Shown here: piece by piece, positions 17,046 through 27,204 of the stretch | Numbering within the stretch: position 1 is the stretch's first letter | How the letters are laid out: each line of letters begins with the position of its first letter | Origin: Anaerocolumna sp. MB42-C2 | Lineage (GTDB): Bacteria; Bacillota; Clostridia; Lachnospirales; Lachnospiraceae | DNA length: 64,000 nt | Direction of reading: 5' to 3' | Assembly (NCBI RefSeq): GCF_030913705.1 | Contig: NZ_CP133190.1 | Location: forward strand, 4,737,501-4,801,500 | Translations under genes and position numbers: made by a program | The notes under the pieces: generated by a model | The model's input: the letters and a program-made list of their open reading frames with translations, nothing else | The model's database searches: none | What the model was told of the DNA's origin: nothing

Positions 17046-18008
17046 ATGGAAAAAACCAAAATAAAACCGAAAGCAGTGACCGGAACCTGGAAATATGCGC
17101 TTACTGCACATAAATGGCTGTATTTGATGATTATACCCGGTGTACTGTACATGCTCATTTTTAATTATTTGCCAATGGGAGGACTGATTATGGCGTTTCA
17201 GGATTTCAGCCCTTATAACGGAAACTCCACTTTGGGAGCATTTACCGGAAGCCCTTTCGTAGGATTGGATATATTCAAAAAATTTTTTACGGGACCTGAT
17301 TTCTTAAGGCTTTTAAAAAACACCTTATCCATCTCTATAGCCAGCCTGGTTTTTTATTTCCCGGCTCCCATATTGCTGGCACTTATGTTAAATGAAATCA
17401 GGTGTATACTCTTTAAACGTGTAACCCAAACCATGGTCTATATCCCACATTTTATTTCCATGGTAATTGTGGCCGCATTAACCGCACAGCTTTTCAGTAC
17501 CACGGATGGTCTTGTTTACCACGTATTTGAAGAGATATTCGGTCGGAACAAAGCACCTGATATCATGTCGGACCCCAAACTGTTTGTGACAATGCTCATC
17601 GGACAGAGCATGTGGAAAGAAACAGGGTATGGAACGATTATATTTTTGGCAGCTCTTTCGGGAGTGGATGTCCAGCTCTATGAAGCAGCGGAGGTGGACG
17701 GAGCGGGCCGGTGGAGAAAGATGTGGCATATTACCCTTCCGGCCATTCGTTCCACCATAGTAATCATGCTGATTCTGAAAGTTGGTTCTATTCTCAATAC
17801 AGGATACGAACAGATATTCCTTATGCAGAACTCCATGAACCGCATTGTTTCCGATGTATTTGATACCTATATTTATACTAAAGGTGTAGTAAATGGAAGC
17901 TATTCCCTGGCGACGGCGGCAGGATGTTTTAAGTCCATTGTGAGTATGATTATGGTACTTGGAGCGAACCGCCTGGCCAAAGCATTCGGTGAGTCCGGAT
18001 TTTATTAA
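17046..18008 (+). CDS. ABC transporter permease, LplB/YtcP-group sugar importer
   Basis: Inner-membrane permease of a CUT1 carbohydrate importer, 320 residues with six predicted membrane segments. The opening segment LYLMIIPGVLYMLIFNYLPMGGLIMAFQDFSPY is typical of the LplB group. The EAA loop reads EAAEVDGAGRWRKMWHITLP and contacts the ATPase. As with Bacillus LplB/LplC, no ATPase gene is nearby, so a shared MsmX-type ATPase is expected. It has an AGGAG RBS. Substrate by context: acetylated or unsaturated RG-I oligosaccharides. Confidence 0.88.
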   Translation: MEKTKIKPKAVTGTWKYALTAHKWLYLMIIPGVLYMLIFNYLPMGGLIMAFQDFSPYNGNSTLGAFTGSPFVGLDIFKKFFTGPDFLRLLKNTLSISIASLVFYFPAPILLALMLNEIRCILFKRVTQTMVYIPHFISMVIVAALTAQLFSTTDGLVYHVFEEIFGRNKAPDIMSDPKLFVTMLIGQSMWKETGYGTIIFLAALSGVDVQLYEAAEVDGAGRWRKMWHITLPAIRSTIVIMLILKVGSILNTGYEQIFLMQNSMNRIVSDVFDTYIYTKGVVNGSYSLATAAGCFKSIVSMIMVLGANRLAKAFGESGFY

Positions 18009-18032
18009 TACTTTCAATAATAATAAATAATA

Positions 18033-18158
18033 GGTAATAGCGAAACTCACATATTGTTTTTATATGCCAAGCAATTAATGGTCTATAGGGGATCAGAAGC
18101 TGGTAACAAGTATCAATTGCATGGTATATTCAAAAAACTTTATAGTTTCGCAATTGCC
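18033..18158. repeat. small inverted-repeat element (long copy) between the permease genes
   Basis: The left end GGTAATAGCGAAACTCACAT and right end TATAGTTTCGCAATTGCC match the ends of the copy at 10153-10207. The interior of about 90 bases is absent from that copy. No ORF is present. It occupies most of the 182-base space between two genes that are usually adjacent in an operon, which suggests insertion as a non-autonomous element. Confidence 0.6.
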
Positions 18159-18190
18159 AATATAAATAAGTCAATAAGGAGAAATGAATA

Positions 18191-19099
18191 ATGGCTAAGG
18201 CGAAAATAAAAGGAACAAAAATAAAACGAAGCCCAGGGGATCAATTTGTTCAGGTAGTGATATATCTGTTCATAGGGATATTTGCACTGATTACGCTGCT
18301 TCCCTTTGTATATGTGGTAGCCGGTTCCTTTGCAACGGAACGGGAGTTGACGGAACGTGCGTTTTTTCTTTTCCCTCACACCATATCCTTAAACGCGTAT
18401 AAGTATATCTTAAGAACGGGAGATACTTTCAGGGGGCTTAAGAATTCGGTTATTGTTACCTTAGTGGGAACGTTAATAAACATGGTGTTTTCCTGTACTC
18501 TGGCATATCCTTTGTCACGGCGTTATTTTAAAGGAAAGACCTTTATTACCAATATGGTAATCATTACCATGGTGTTTAGCGGCGGAATGATGCCTTCTTA
18601 TCTTTTGGTCGCCAATGTGCTCCATCTGAAAAATACTTTTTGGGCTTTGTGGCTCCCGGGGGCTATCAATGCTTTTAACATGATTATAATTAAAAGTTAT
18701 TTTCAGGGAATTCCCACGGAATTGGAGGAAGCGTCCAGAATGGACGGGTGTAATGACGGGCAGATTTTCATAAAAGTTATCCTTCCGCTGTCCAAGCCGG
18801 TTTTAGCAAGTGTGTCTCTTTTTTACGCGGTCACCCACTGGAACTCTTATTTTAATGCCATGATGTATATTTCAGATAAAAATAAAGAAGTAATCCAGAT
18901 TGTACTGCGCAGAATTATCTTCCTGACCTCTGCTGTGGCGACGGAGGGGGGATTTGATTGGGGGGCTTTTGGTACACCTCCGGAAAAAGCTGTCAAGATG
19001 GCAACCACTGTAGTAGCAACGATACCTATTTTAATGATTTATCCGTTTATACAGAAATATTTTACCCAGGGAGTTATGGTTGGCTCCGTTAAGGGATGA
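18191..19099 (+). CDS. ABC transporter permease, LplC-type sugar importer
   Basis: Second permease of the importer, 302 residues and six membrane segments. It has the LplC/YtcP-like N-terminal stretch LFIGIFALITLLPFVYVVAGSFATE and the EAA loop EEASRMDGCNDGQIFIKVILP. An extended periplasmic segment near residues 230-265 is usual for this group. AAGGAG at 18177 sets the start. It forms the heterodimeric channel with the permease at 17046. Confidence 0.88.
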   Translation: MAKAKIKGTKIKRSPGDQFVQVVIYLFIGIFALITLLPFVYVVAGSFATERELTERAFFLFPHTISLNAYKYILRTGDTFRGLKNSVIVTLVGTLINMVFSCTLAYPLSRRYFKGKTFITNMVIITMVFSGGMMPSYLLVANVLHLKNTFWALWLPGAINAFNMIIIKSYFQGIPTELEEASRMDGCNDGQIFIKVILPLSKPVLASVSLFYAVTHWNSYFNAMMYISDKNKEVIQIVLRRIIFLTSAVATEGGFDWGAFGTPPEKAVKMATTVVATIPILMIYPFIQKYFTQGVMVGSVKG

Positions 19100-19129
19100 T
19101 ATTAATAAAAAAAGCGAGGAGAACTAACT

Positions 19130-20725
19130 ATGAAAAAGATATGGAAAAAAGTTATATCAACAGTATTGACCGGCACAATGATTTTATCACTGACCGCATG
19201 TGGAGGAGGAAACCAGAGCAGTCCCACCGGAAATTCTTCCGTTTCAACAGGCACATCCGGTTCTGCGGAAAGAACTGATTCGGGAGAAAAACCGACCATT
19301 ACCTTAATGGCGCCGTCTTTCTACGGAACCGATTTGAAGAATGAACATTCGGACGAAGTAATACAAAAGTATGAGGAATACACAGGGACCCATGTGGAAT
19401 GGCAGTGGGAAACCAATGACACTTATGCTGATAAATTTGGTCTTACTCTGATGGACAAGGACAATATGCCCATGATTCTTACCGCCGGCGGTAATTTAAC
19501 GGCTAATGTGGTAGATGCGGCTAAAAAAGGAGCTTTCTGGGATCTGACCCCCTATCTTAAGGATTCTAAAAGCTATCCCAACCTGTCCCAGGCAAATGAA
19601 AATGTATTAAAAGCATTGACAGTGGATGACAAGATTATAGGTCTTTACCGCGCAAGAGAAATCGGTCGATATGGGTTCTCCTACCGGAAAGACTGGGCGG
19701 AAGCAGTAGGTATTACCGAGGACCCTAAGACGATTGACGATGTTTATAATATGCTTTATAAATTTACCAATGAAGATCCTGACGGCAACGGAAAAGACGA
19801 TACATACGGAATGGAAATGACCAAATATACGGGACCGCTTGATATTATTCAGACATGGTTTGGGTGTGGCAACGAATGGGTGGAACAAGACGGAAAACTG
19901 GTGCCTGTTCATCAAACGGCAGAATATAAAGAGGCCCTGAAATGGATGAAAAAGGTTTATGATGAGGGACTGGTACGTAAGGATTGGGCAACGGTTGATT
20001 CGGGAACCTGGAGCGACGGTTGTAAAAAAGGAGAAGCCGGTGTATTTATTGATGTTATGGACAGTGGTAAAAGAATATGGCAGTATTTTAATGATAATGA
20101 TGTAAAATCCGTTACAAATTCTTCTGATATGGCCTCCATGAGCCTGGTGGGGCCTATAAATGGAAAGACACTGGCAACCAGCGGCTTTAACGGGTATTTT
20201 ATGATAACAAAATCAGGGGCAAAAACGGAAGAAGACGTTAAAAATTGCCTTCATTTTCTGGATAAGATGAATGACGATGAAATGCTTGCATTAGCCGACT
20301 ATGGATTGGAGGGAGTTACCTATGATCTTAATGGCAACGGAGAGGTCCAGTTAAGGAAAGAACTGGATGTTAGTGAGACTCCCCAGGTAGGTTTAAATCA
20401 GTGTATTTGCTACATACCTAATCTGGCAAGTACAACGTACAAGTTGGTAGCGGATGAACCAACAATGGCACAGAATGCTGCTTATGCGGTAAACAAACAG
20501 GTTGCTGTCTTTAACCCGGCGTTAGGATATCTTGCAAATTCTGAGGTAAATGCGGAAGTCGGCACCGATATTGAGCAGATTATTGAAGACGCAAGAACCC
20601 AGTATATTTGCGGACAGATTGATGAAGCCGGTCTTGATGCGGCCGCAAAACAATGGCTGGACCGGGGAGGCGACAGGCTGGTTGAAGAAATCAACAGGCT
20701 GTACCAGAATGATTCGGCGAAATAA
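19130..20725 (+). CDS. ABC transporter substrate-binding lipoprotein, LplA/YtcQ type
   Basis: Extracellular sugar-binding lipoprotein of 531 residues. The signal peptide ends in LSLTAC with lipid-attached Cys24, followed by a Gly/Ser/Thr-rich linker to about residue 50. The mature fold is a large CUT1 type 1 binding protein. The DPDGNGKDDTYG segment near residue 220 is a calcium-binding-like loop shared with YtcQ/LplA and alginate-binding proteins (D-D-N-K-D pattern). It lies 30 bases after the second permease gene. A terminator directly after it should reduce read-through into the enzymes. Confidence 0.9.
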   Translation: MKKIWKKVISTVLTGTMILSLTACGGGNQSSPTGNSSVSTGTSGSAERTDSGEKPTITLMAPSFYGTDLKNEHSDEVIQKYEEYTGTHVEWQWETNDTYADKFGLTLMDKDNMPMILTAGGNLTANVVDAAKKGAFWDLTPYLKDSKSYPNLSQANENVLKALTVDDKIIGLYRAREIGRYGFSYRKDWAEAVGITEDPKTIDDVYNMLYKFTNEDPDGNGKDDTYGMEMTKYTGPLDIIQTWFGCGNEWVEQDGKLVPVHQTAEYKEALKWMKKVYDEGLVRKDWATVDSGTWSDGCKKGEAGVFIDVMDSGKRIWQYFNDNDVKSVTNSSDMASMSLVGPINGKTLATSGFNGYFMITKSGAKTEEDVKNCLHFLDKMNDDEMLALADYGLEGVTYDLNGNGEVQLRKELDVSETPQVGLNQCICYIPNLASTTYKLVADEPTMAQNAAYAVNKQVAVFNPALGYLANSEVNAEVGTDIEQIIEDARTQYICGQIDEAGLDAAAKQWLDRGGDRLVEEINRLYQNDSAK

Positions 20726-20773
20726 GGATGTCAACCGGGTATAACAAATGTTACGGGTAAAATAAGAATACAG

Positions 20774-20816
20774 GTAAAAGGCTTCGAACGTATCATAACG
20801 ATTGAAGCCTTTTTAC
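20774..20816 (+). terminator. terminator between the binding-protein and lyase genes
   Basis: GTAAAAGGCTTC (20774-20785) pairs with GAAGCCTTTTTAC (20804-20816), and the 3' arm itself carries the T-run. Its position inside any upstream start of the next gene supports the ATG at 20847 as the real start. Confidence 0.8.
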
Positions 20817-20846
20817 AGCAATATTAATATTTTGGAGGAAAGTGGA

Positions 20847-23510
20847 ATGATACTGCATAAGCTTGGAGACAGAATAAAAACCGGTTATACTACATGGGGC
20901 TGTATGTGGGAAAAGGGAAAGTGTTCCAAAGAGACCGGCTATATTCTAAATAATAAGGCTGGGAAAGAGGTACCCATGCAGACCCGGATTACGGCATACT
21001 GGCCGGACGGTTCCGTGAAATGGACTGCCCATACGGCAGATGCTACCCTTTTAGAGGATGAAATAGAAGTTCTTCCTGTGGATGAAATAAAAGATTTTCC
21101 CGGAAAGGGAGAGGAAGCCCTTTCCATTAAAACCAAAGACAGGAATAAAATTATTGTAAAGAAGGACGGAAAAAGGCTGAAAGTCCATGCTGGCAGCCTG
21201 GAGCTTGAAATAACGGGGGAGGGTACAATGCTTTTTGATTCTGTTTCCTTTGCAGGAACGGTTTATCTGACTGGGGCAAAGCCCGTTCTTCTGCTGGAAG
21301 AGCCGGCTGTATGGGAAAGCTGTCCGGTCAGGATAGAAAAAAACTATCAGCCAAGGATAACAGAGGTTTGTATTGAGGAAGAGGGGGAGCTTCAGGTAAT
21401 TCTAAAATATATGGGCAACCATGAACTGGCAGACGGGGATCAGAAGATACCTTTTGTGATTCGTATGAAAATAGGGTATAACAATCCTCGTCTGGATTTT
21501 ATACATACGTTTTTATACGACGGTGATGAAGACAGAGATTTCTTAAAAGGAATCGGAATCAGCTTTAGTTCGCCACTGGAAGGAGAAATCTATAACCGCC
21601 ATGTGAAATTTATGGGAGATCATGGTGTTTTCCATGAAAGTATGGCACAGCTCCTTTCCTGGAGGCCAAGAATACCCCAGGAGATTTATGCAAATCAGAT
21701 TCAGGGGCAGATACTTAATTTGGAGGGAAAAGATAAGAAGCTTGTGGATACAGTATTAGAGGCAATGCCTTTCTGGAGCGAGTATGATTTATGCCAGGAC
21801 AGTGTGAACCATTTTTCAGTCAGAAAGAAAATAAAGGATGAAAACTGCTGTTATTTAGACTGTTTTCACGGAAACCGGACACAGGGAGGAGCAGCTTTTG
21901 GTTCCGAGCATGGATCGATCCTTTTTTCAATCCGGGATTTCTGGGAAAAATATCCTTCCGGTTATACTTTTCGGAATTTGGATGGAGACTGCGCAGAAGC
22001 TGTGATGTGGCTGTGGTCGCCAAAAGCAGAGGCCATGGATTTCCGCCATTACGCAAACCGTGGTTATAACCGGGTTTATTATGAGGGATATGATTACAAG
22101 GGGGCATCACCCTATGGGATTGCCTGTACCAGTGAATGCTCGGTATTACTCTCAGAGAAAATGATACCGGCAGATGAGGAATTAGAGGAATTTACGGAAA
22201 CGATAAATCACCCGGTTCAGTATGTCGGAACCGCTTTGTACTATCATGAGCTGAAAGCGTTTGGATACTGGTCATTACCGGAACGCAAAACACAAATGGA
22301 GGTCTGGATAGAGGACCAGCTAAATCGTGCGGTTACATTTTATCGGTCGGAAGTTGAACAGAGAAACTGGTACGGTTTGTTTAATTATGGGGATTTCATG
22401 CATACCTATGACAGGGAACGCCACCAGTGGCGGTATGATATGGGAGGTTATGCCTGGGATAATACGGAACTGGTTCCAACCTTATGGTTGTGGTATGCAT
22501 TTATGAGAACCGGCAGGGAGGATATTTTTATTTTGGCCGAAAAGCTGTCAAGGCATGCTTCAGAGGTTGACGTATACCATATGGGCAAGTATAAAGGCCT
22601 GGGTTCCCGCCATAACGTAAGGCATTGGGGGTGCCCCTGCAAGGAAGCCAGGATCGCCATGGCGGCCCACCACCGCTTTTATTATTATCTGACAGGGGAC
22701 CGGAGACTGGAGGATATCTTTCACGAGTTAAAGGATAATGAGATGACCTTCTTGAATAAGGATCCTCTGGCCGATTTTTATGAAAAAGAAAAAATGGTTT
22801 ATCCCAGTCATGCCAGAAGCGGCCCTGACTGGTCTTCCCTCTGCGCAAACTGGATGACCGGGTGGGAACGGTTTAATGATAAAAAATACAGGGACAAGAT
22901 AAATACAGGGATTGAAGATATTAAAAAAGCACCTCTTAAACTGATATCCGGGCCTGACTTTGAATTTGATCCTGCAACTGTCCACCTTAAGTATATTGGT
23001 GAAAGAGCTGCCGGAGGAACCCATCTTCAAATCTGTATGGGGGCACCGGAGGTATGGATGGAGCTTTCCGATCTGCTCGAGGATGAAGAGTGGAAGAAGA
23101 TGATGGCCGATTACGGAAGGTTTTATTATCTGCCGAGGGAGCAGCAGCTGGAAGAATCAGGCGGAATCATAGGGGAACGGGAATTCAGCCTGCCTTTTAT
23201 GGCAGCTGCCATGGGTGCTTATGGGGCATGGTATTTAAAGGATAAAAAACTGGCAGAGGTGACCTGGCGCCACCTTCTTCATACATTAATCAGCGGAGGA
23301 AACCATGACGGATTTAAGGTGAATACGGTTATTAACAAGGGCAATCAGGAGAAGTTAGCGGAAATTCCGTGGATTTCTACCAACTTTACGGCCCAGTGGT
23401 GTCTGAATGTAATAGTCGCCCTGGCATTTATTCGGGAGTATCTGCCGGAAAACCTTAAGGAAGCGGATAAACTCGTTGAAGACATGGCCTCATGGCCAAT
23501 TACTCGCTGA
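20847..23510 (+). CDS. PcRGLX/YetA-like exo-rhamnogalacturonan lyase (PL26-like)
   Basis: Predicted cytoplasmic exo-acting lyase on the RG-I backbone, 887 residues. The N-terminal RIFT-barrel-like part contains TWGCMWEKGK and AYWPDGSVKWTAH. The central and C-terminal (alpha/alpha) regions include YGLFNYGDFMHTYDRERHQWRYDMGGYAWDN, HRFYYYLTGD, and the Trp- and His-rich LGSRHNVRHWGCPC. These match YetA of Bacillus, which ends the lplABCD-yetA cluster, and fungal PcRGLX. ATG 20847 is chosen for GGAGGAAA at 20832; an earlier in-frame ATG at 20802 lies inside the terminator. No signal peptide. The activity is inferred from family resemblance. Confidence 0.82.
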   Translation: MILHKLGDRIKTGYTTWGCMWEKGKCSKETGYILNNKAGKEVPMQTRITAYWPDGSVKWTAHTADATLLEDEIEVLPVDEIKDFPGKGEEALSIKTKDRNKIIVKKDGKRLKVHAGSLELEITGEGTMLFDSVSFAGTVYLTGAKPVLLLEEPAVWESCPVRIEKNYQPRITEVCIEEEGELQVILKYMGNHELADGDQKIPFVIRMKIGYNNPRLDFIHTFLYDGDEDRDFLKGIGISFSSPLEGEIYNRHVKFMGDHGVFHESMAQLLSWRPRIPQEIYANQIQGQILNLEGKDKKLVDTVLEAMPFWSEYDLCQDSVNHFSVRKKIKDENCCYLDCFHGNRTQGGAAFGSEHGSILFSIRDFWEKYPSGYTFRNLDGDCAEAVMWLWSPKAEAMDFRHYANRGYNRVYYEGYDYKGASPYGIACTSECSVLLSEKMIPADEELEEFTETINHPVQYVGTALYYHELKAFGYWSLPERKTQMEVWIEDQLNRAVTFYRSEVEQRNWYGLFNYGDFMHTYDRERHQWRYDMGGYAWDNTELVPTLWLWYAFMRTGREDIFILAEKLSRHASEVDVYHMGKYKGLGSRHNVRHWGCPCKEARIAMAAHHRFYYYLTGDRRLEDIFHELKDNEMTFLNKDPLADFYEKEKMVYPSHARSGPDWSSLCANWMTGWERFNDKKYRDKINTGIEDIKKAPLKLISGPDFEFDPATVHLKYIGERAAGGTHLQICMGAPEVWMELSDLLEDEEWKKMMADYGRFYYLPREQQLEESGGIIGEREFSLPFMAAAMGAYGAWYLKDKKLAEVTWRHLLHTLISGGNHDGFKVNTVINKGNQEKLAEIPWISTNFTAQWCLNVIVALAFIREYLPENLKEADKLVEDMASWPITR

Positions 23511-23570
23511 ATAGAAATCTGTAAAAAAGTCTTTTAACATCTAAATCCTAAAAAGCGGGAGGAGTAAAAA

Positions 23571-26500
23571 ATGATATGGGAGTGTACGTTTCAGGGTGTT
23601 TGGAACTTCAGATTAGGCGGCGATACGCCGGAAACATGTGCAAAAGAGATAAATACGGAAAAGAAACAGACCTGCGGGGAAGTGGAATATGAGGATAAGA
23701 TAATAATTCCTGGTATTTTGCAGGCTCAAGGTTATGGAGAAGCTATTACGAAAACTACACCATGGGTATCAAGCCTCCATGATAAGCTCTGGTATCAGAG
23801 AGAGGAATATAAAACGACGGGGGAGGAAATAAATATACCCTTTTTAAGTCAGCCGCCAAGGCATTATACCGGAACGGCCTGGTATCAGAGGGCGTTTGAA
23901 ATACCGGATAATCTGGAGGACTGTATCTTTTATTTTGAAATGGAATGTGTAAAATGGAAGACTTCCCTATGGGTAAATTCCCGGTTTGTTGGGTCCGAAA
24001 CCGGCCTTTGTACACCTCATAGATATTGCCTTGGGATGTTAAGGAAAGGAGAACACCGTATTACGGTATGTGTGGATAACCGGTTTCAATACCCTTACAG
24101 GCCGGACGGGCATATGGTATCGGATGCCTTAGGTGCGTCCTGGAACGGTATAGCTGGGAGGGTTTCCATAAAGGCGGTTCCCGCTGTACATATGGAAAAT
24201 ATCAGGGTGTTTCCGGAACCAGCAGCCAGAAAGGCCTCCGTTGTGGTTTCAATTAGAAATCATACAGGCCAGGACCAGAAGGTCCGGGTAGAAGTAAATA
24301 AGATAAGTAAATTCATTGTTATAACGGAGGAATTACAAACCGTTGTTTTTGAGATGTCTTATCCAAAAGAGGCTTATGAATGGGATGAATATTTGCCTGT
24401 CTTACATAAAGTGAATGTGTCATGTACTTTCCGGTACAGGACTGAGGAAGAGGAGGTTAGTTTCGGTTTTCGAAGTATTGAGGTAAAAGAAGGAAAATTT
24501 TATATCAATAACCGGCCCGTATATTTTCGCGGAACCCATTTCGGCGGGGAATTTCCCTTGACAGGATACCCGTCCGTTGAGGTTTCGGACTGGAAGAAAA
24601 TCATTGGGACTTGTAAGGCATGGGGGTTGAATTATATACGTTTTCACTCTTTCTGCCCTACAGAGGCGGCCTTTACCGCAGCAGACGAAGAGGGGATATA
24701 TCTGCAGGTGGAATGCGGTATGTGGAATAAATTTTATGAAGACTGTGAAATGAGTGATGTATTATGGGATGAAACCAGGAAGATACTGGATAGCTTTGGA
24801 AATCATCCTTCCTTTTTAATGCTTTCCCCAAGTAACGAACCGGGAGGGGAATGGTACAAACCACTTACGGATTGGGTGAAAAAGTGCAGGGAAACGGATA
24901 ACAGGCATATATATACCACGCAATCCGGCTGGCCTTATCCGGTGGAGCCTGCCAGGATAGAAGGAACGGATTATGTTTATTTTCACCGTTCCGGTTATGG
25001 TATACAGCCCGGCGGAACGATCCGGGGAGATAAGGGGTGGCATGGAAAGGATTACCGAATATCCCTTAAGGGAATTAAGTATCCCGTGATATCCCATGAA
25101 TTAGGACAATGGTGCTCCTATCCGGACTATAATGTGATCGATAAATTTACGGGATACTTAAAACCCGGTAATTATATCGCTTTCAGGGAGAGTGCAAAAA
25201 AGCATGGTGTTTTAACGAAAGTCCCGGAGTTTGCCTGGTGTTCCGGAAAGCTAAAGGTACAGCTGTATAAAGAAGAAATTGAAGCAAACTTTCGGACACC
25301 CCATTTATATGGGTTTGAGCTGCTGGATCTACACGATTATCTTGGACAGGGTACCGCAATTGTAGGTCTTCTTGATCCTTTCTGGGAAGAAAAGGGATTT
25401 GTAACACCGGAGGAATTTAAAACTTTCTGCCGGGAAACTGTACCTTTGCTGCGCATTTCCAAAAGGGTATTTACAACGGATGAAATACTGGATTGTCCGG
25501 TGGAATTCTGTCATTTTGGCAGGGAGGAGATGAAAAAGGCAGGAATATACTGGACAATTCTAAATCATAAAGGAGAAGCTCTTATAACAGAAGATTTTTT
25601 ACCTATGGACCTGCCTTTAGAAAAAAATATAGAAGTTGGGAGAATACAGCTGGTCTTAAAGAGACTTAAGGCACCTGAGGAATATGAAATCGTAATCGGA
25701 ATACGGAATACTTCCATAAAGAACAGCTGGTCCTTCTGGCTTTATAATGCACAGGAAGAAATATCCTTTGGCGAAGAAGTCTTATATACCCGTTCCCTGG
25801 GGAAAGCCATAGAGGCTTTAGCTCTGGGAAGAAAGGTGATTTATTCACCTCGCCCGGATCATCACAGGCTGGATTCTCCGCCCCTGTCCGTTAGACCCTC
25901 TTTTTGGAATTCGCAGATGGGCCCTACTTACAGCCGGGGAATGGGTCTGGCGATAAGGGAAAACCATCCGGCCCTTTCCTTGTTCCCAACCAGAGCATAC
26001 CAGGAGTGGCAATGGGAGGAGATTATTTATGGGGCTTATGGACTTAATCTTTCAGGGTTCCCGGAAGAACTTACGCCCATTGTACAGCCCATTGACGACT
26101 ATACCCGGAATTACAGACTGGGAATGATCCTGGAATGTAAGGTCTTAGAGGGTTTCCTGCTTATCGTTACGGCCGATCTGGATCAGGATTTAGAAAAAAG
26201 ACCTGCCGCCAGGTTATTAAAAAAATCCCTGTTTGCCTATGCTGCATCAGTGATGTTTTCTCCCAAAGTGCAGGTCAATGAAGAAGTACTTTTAAATGCC
26301 TTTTTCCCCAGAAAAATCATGCTGGATTATAAGGTTAAGATAAAGTTGTTAAGAGATACTCAAGTCACAAAGCCTGGTTTCTATAAGACGGATCTTGAGC
26401 CGGAAGGTTTATGTGAGGCGGAAACGGGGGATGAAGATTATTCATCCATTTTAGATGGAAATCCGAATACCTATTATATGAAAGAGCAAGACAGCTACCC

Positions 26501-26963
26501 ATTTATAATTGAAATGGAAACTGAAAAGGAAATCAATATCAAGGGCCTTATTTATATGCCCAGGCAAAATGAGAGGGAGCATAAAGGTGACATAAAGGGA
26601 TGTTGGGTCCAGGTTTATGTAAATGACAGCTGGAAGACGGTATATGAAGGAGCGTTGGTTTCCTCCTACGAACCGAAAGAAATTCTGTTTATTGAGGAAG
26701 TGGCTGCGAAAAGAGTGCGGTTTATGGCACTCTGCGGGTTTTCTGCTAAAGATATGCCTGATTTTACGGAAACATCGGATGGATGGACTTTGCAGACTAA
26801 GGATTATGAGGATACTTCTGTCGCTATAGCAGATTTATTGTTTATTCCTGCGGTAAATCCTTTAAATTATAACTTGGATTTACCGGAGAAAATATCGTGT
26901 GGTGAAAATAGGGCGGAGGTACTGTTACAGGAGAAAACTGCATCCAGAGAAATTGAGTATTAA
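23571..26963 (+). CDS. GH2-family glycoside hydrolase with C-terminal F5/8 type C (discoidin) domain
   Basis: Large intracellular glycosidase of 1130 residues. A GH2 sugar-binding jelly-roll domain (about 95-210: YTGTAWYQRAFEI) and an immunoglobulin-like domain (about 215-305) precede a TIM barrel (about 310-600), with likely acid/base Glu423 in SPSNEPGG and nucleophile Glu510 in ISHELGQW. A further beta-rich region follows, and a discoidin-like domain occupies about 945-1075 (SSILDGNPNTYY, IKGLIYMPRQN, VYVNDSWKTVYEG). There is no signal peptide although discoidin domains are usually on secreted enzymes. The RG-I locus suggests beta-galactosidase or beta-glucuronidase activity on side-chain sugars; the exact substrate is open. 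Confidence 0.82.
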   Translation: MIWECTFQGVWNFRLGGDTPETCAKEINTEKKQTCGEVEYEDKIIIPGILQAQGYGEAITKTTPWVSSLHDKLWYQREEYKTTGEEINIPFLSQPPRHYTGTAWYQRAFEIPDNLEDCIFYFEMECVKWKTSLWVNSRFVGSETGLCTPHRYCLGMLRKGEHRITVCVDNRFQYPYRPDGHMVSDALGASWNGIAGRVSIKAVPAVHMENIRVFPEPAARKASVVVSIRNHTGQDQKVRVEVNKISKFIVITEELQTVVFEMSYPKEAYEWDEYLPVLHKVNVSCTFRYRTEEEEVSFGFRSIEVKEGKFYINNRPVYFRGTHFGGEFPLTGYPSVEVSDWKKIIGTCKAWGLNYIRFHSFCPTEAAFTAADEEGIYLQVECGMWNKFYEDCEMSDVLWDETRKILDSFGNHPSFLMLSPSNEPGGEWYKPLTDWVKKCRETDNRHIYTTQSGWPYPVEPARIEGTDYVYFHRSGYGIQPGGTIRGDKGWHGKDYRISLKGIKYPVISHELGQWCSYPDYNVIDKFTGYLKPGNYIAFRESAKKHGVLTKVPEFAWCSGKLKVQLYKEEIEANFRTPHLYGFELLDLHDYLGQGTAIVGLLDPFWEEKGFVTPEEFKTFCRETVPLLRISKRVFTTDEILDCPVEFCHFGREEMKKAGIYWTILNHKGEALITEDFLPMDLPLEKNIEVGRIQLVLKRLKAPEEYEIVIGIRNTSIKNSWSFWLYNAQEEISFGEEVLYTRSLGKAIEALALGRKVIYSPRPDHHRLDSPPLSVRPSFWNSQMGPTYSRGMGLAIRENHPALSLFPTRAYQEWQWEEIIYGAYGLNLSGFPEELTPIVQPIDDYTRNYRLGMILECKVLEGFLLIVTADLDQDLEKRPAARLLKKSLFAYAASVMFSPKVQVNEEVLLNAFFPRKIMLDYKVKIKLLRDTQVTKPGFYKTDLEPEGLCEAETGDEDYSSILDGNPNTYYMKEQDSYPFIIEMETEKEINIKGLIYMPRQNEREHKGDIKGCWVQVYVNDSWKTVYEGALVSSYEPKEILFIEEVAAKRVRFMALCGFSAKDMPDFTETSDGWTLQTKDYEDTSVAIADLLFIPAVNPLNYNLDLPEKISCGENRAEVLLQEKTASREIEY

Positions 26964-27204
26964 TATAAACTCTGGCCTCTTATCCATTATACCGACGCTT
27001 ATGCGAATCAGTAAAAACCTGCTGGCAAGGGTTGGGACGAACTCAGTTAAATAGATAAGAATTACACATTTATATAATGGATTTTAATGTAAAACTGTAT
27101 TAGTATTATATACATATCAGAATAATATGAACCTGATTCACAGGAAGTTTATATAAAAAGTAAAAGGCAGTATCATATTTGAAATTATGAAAGAAAGTTG
27201 TGAT

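Noticed and set aside
17478..18050. 190-codon frame on the minus strand opposite the first permease
   Set aside because: The plus strand carries a clear LplB-type permease with family motifs; the reverse frame has no recognisable domain.
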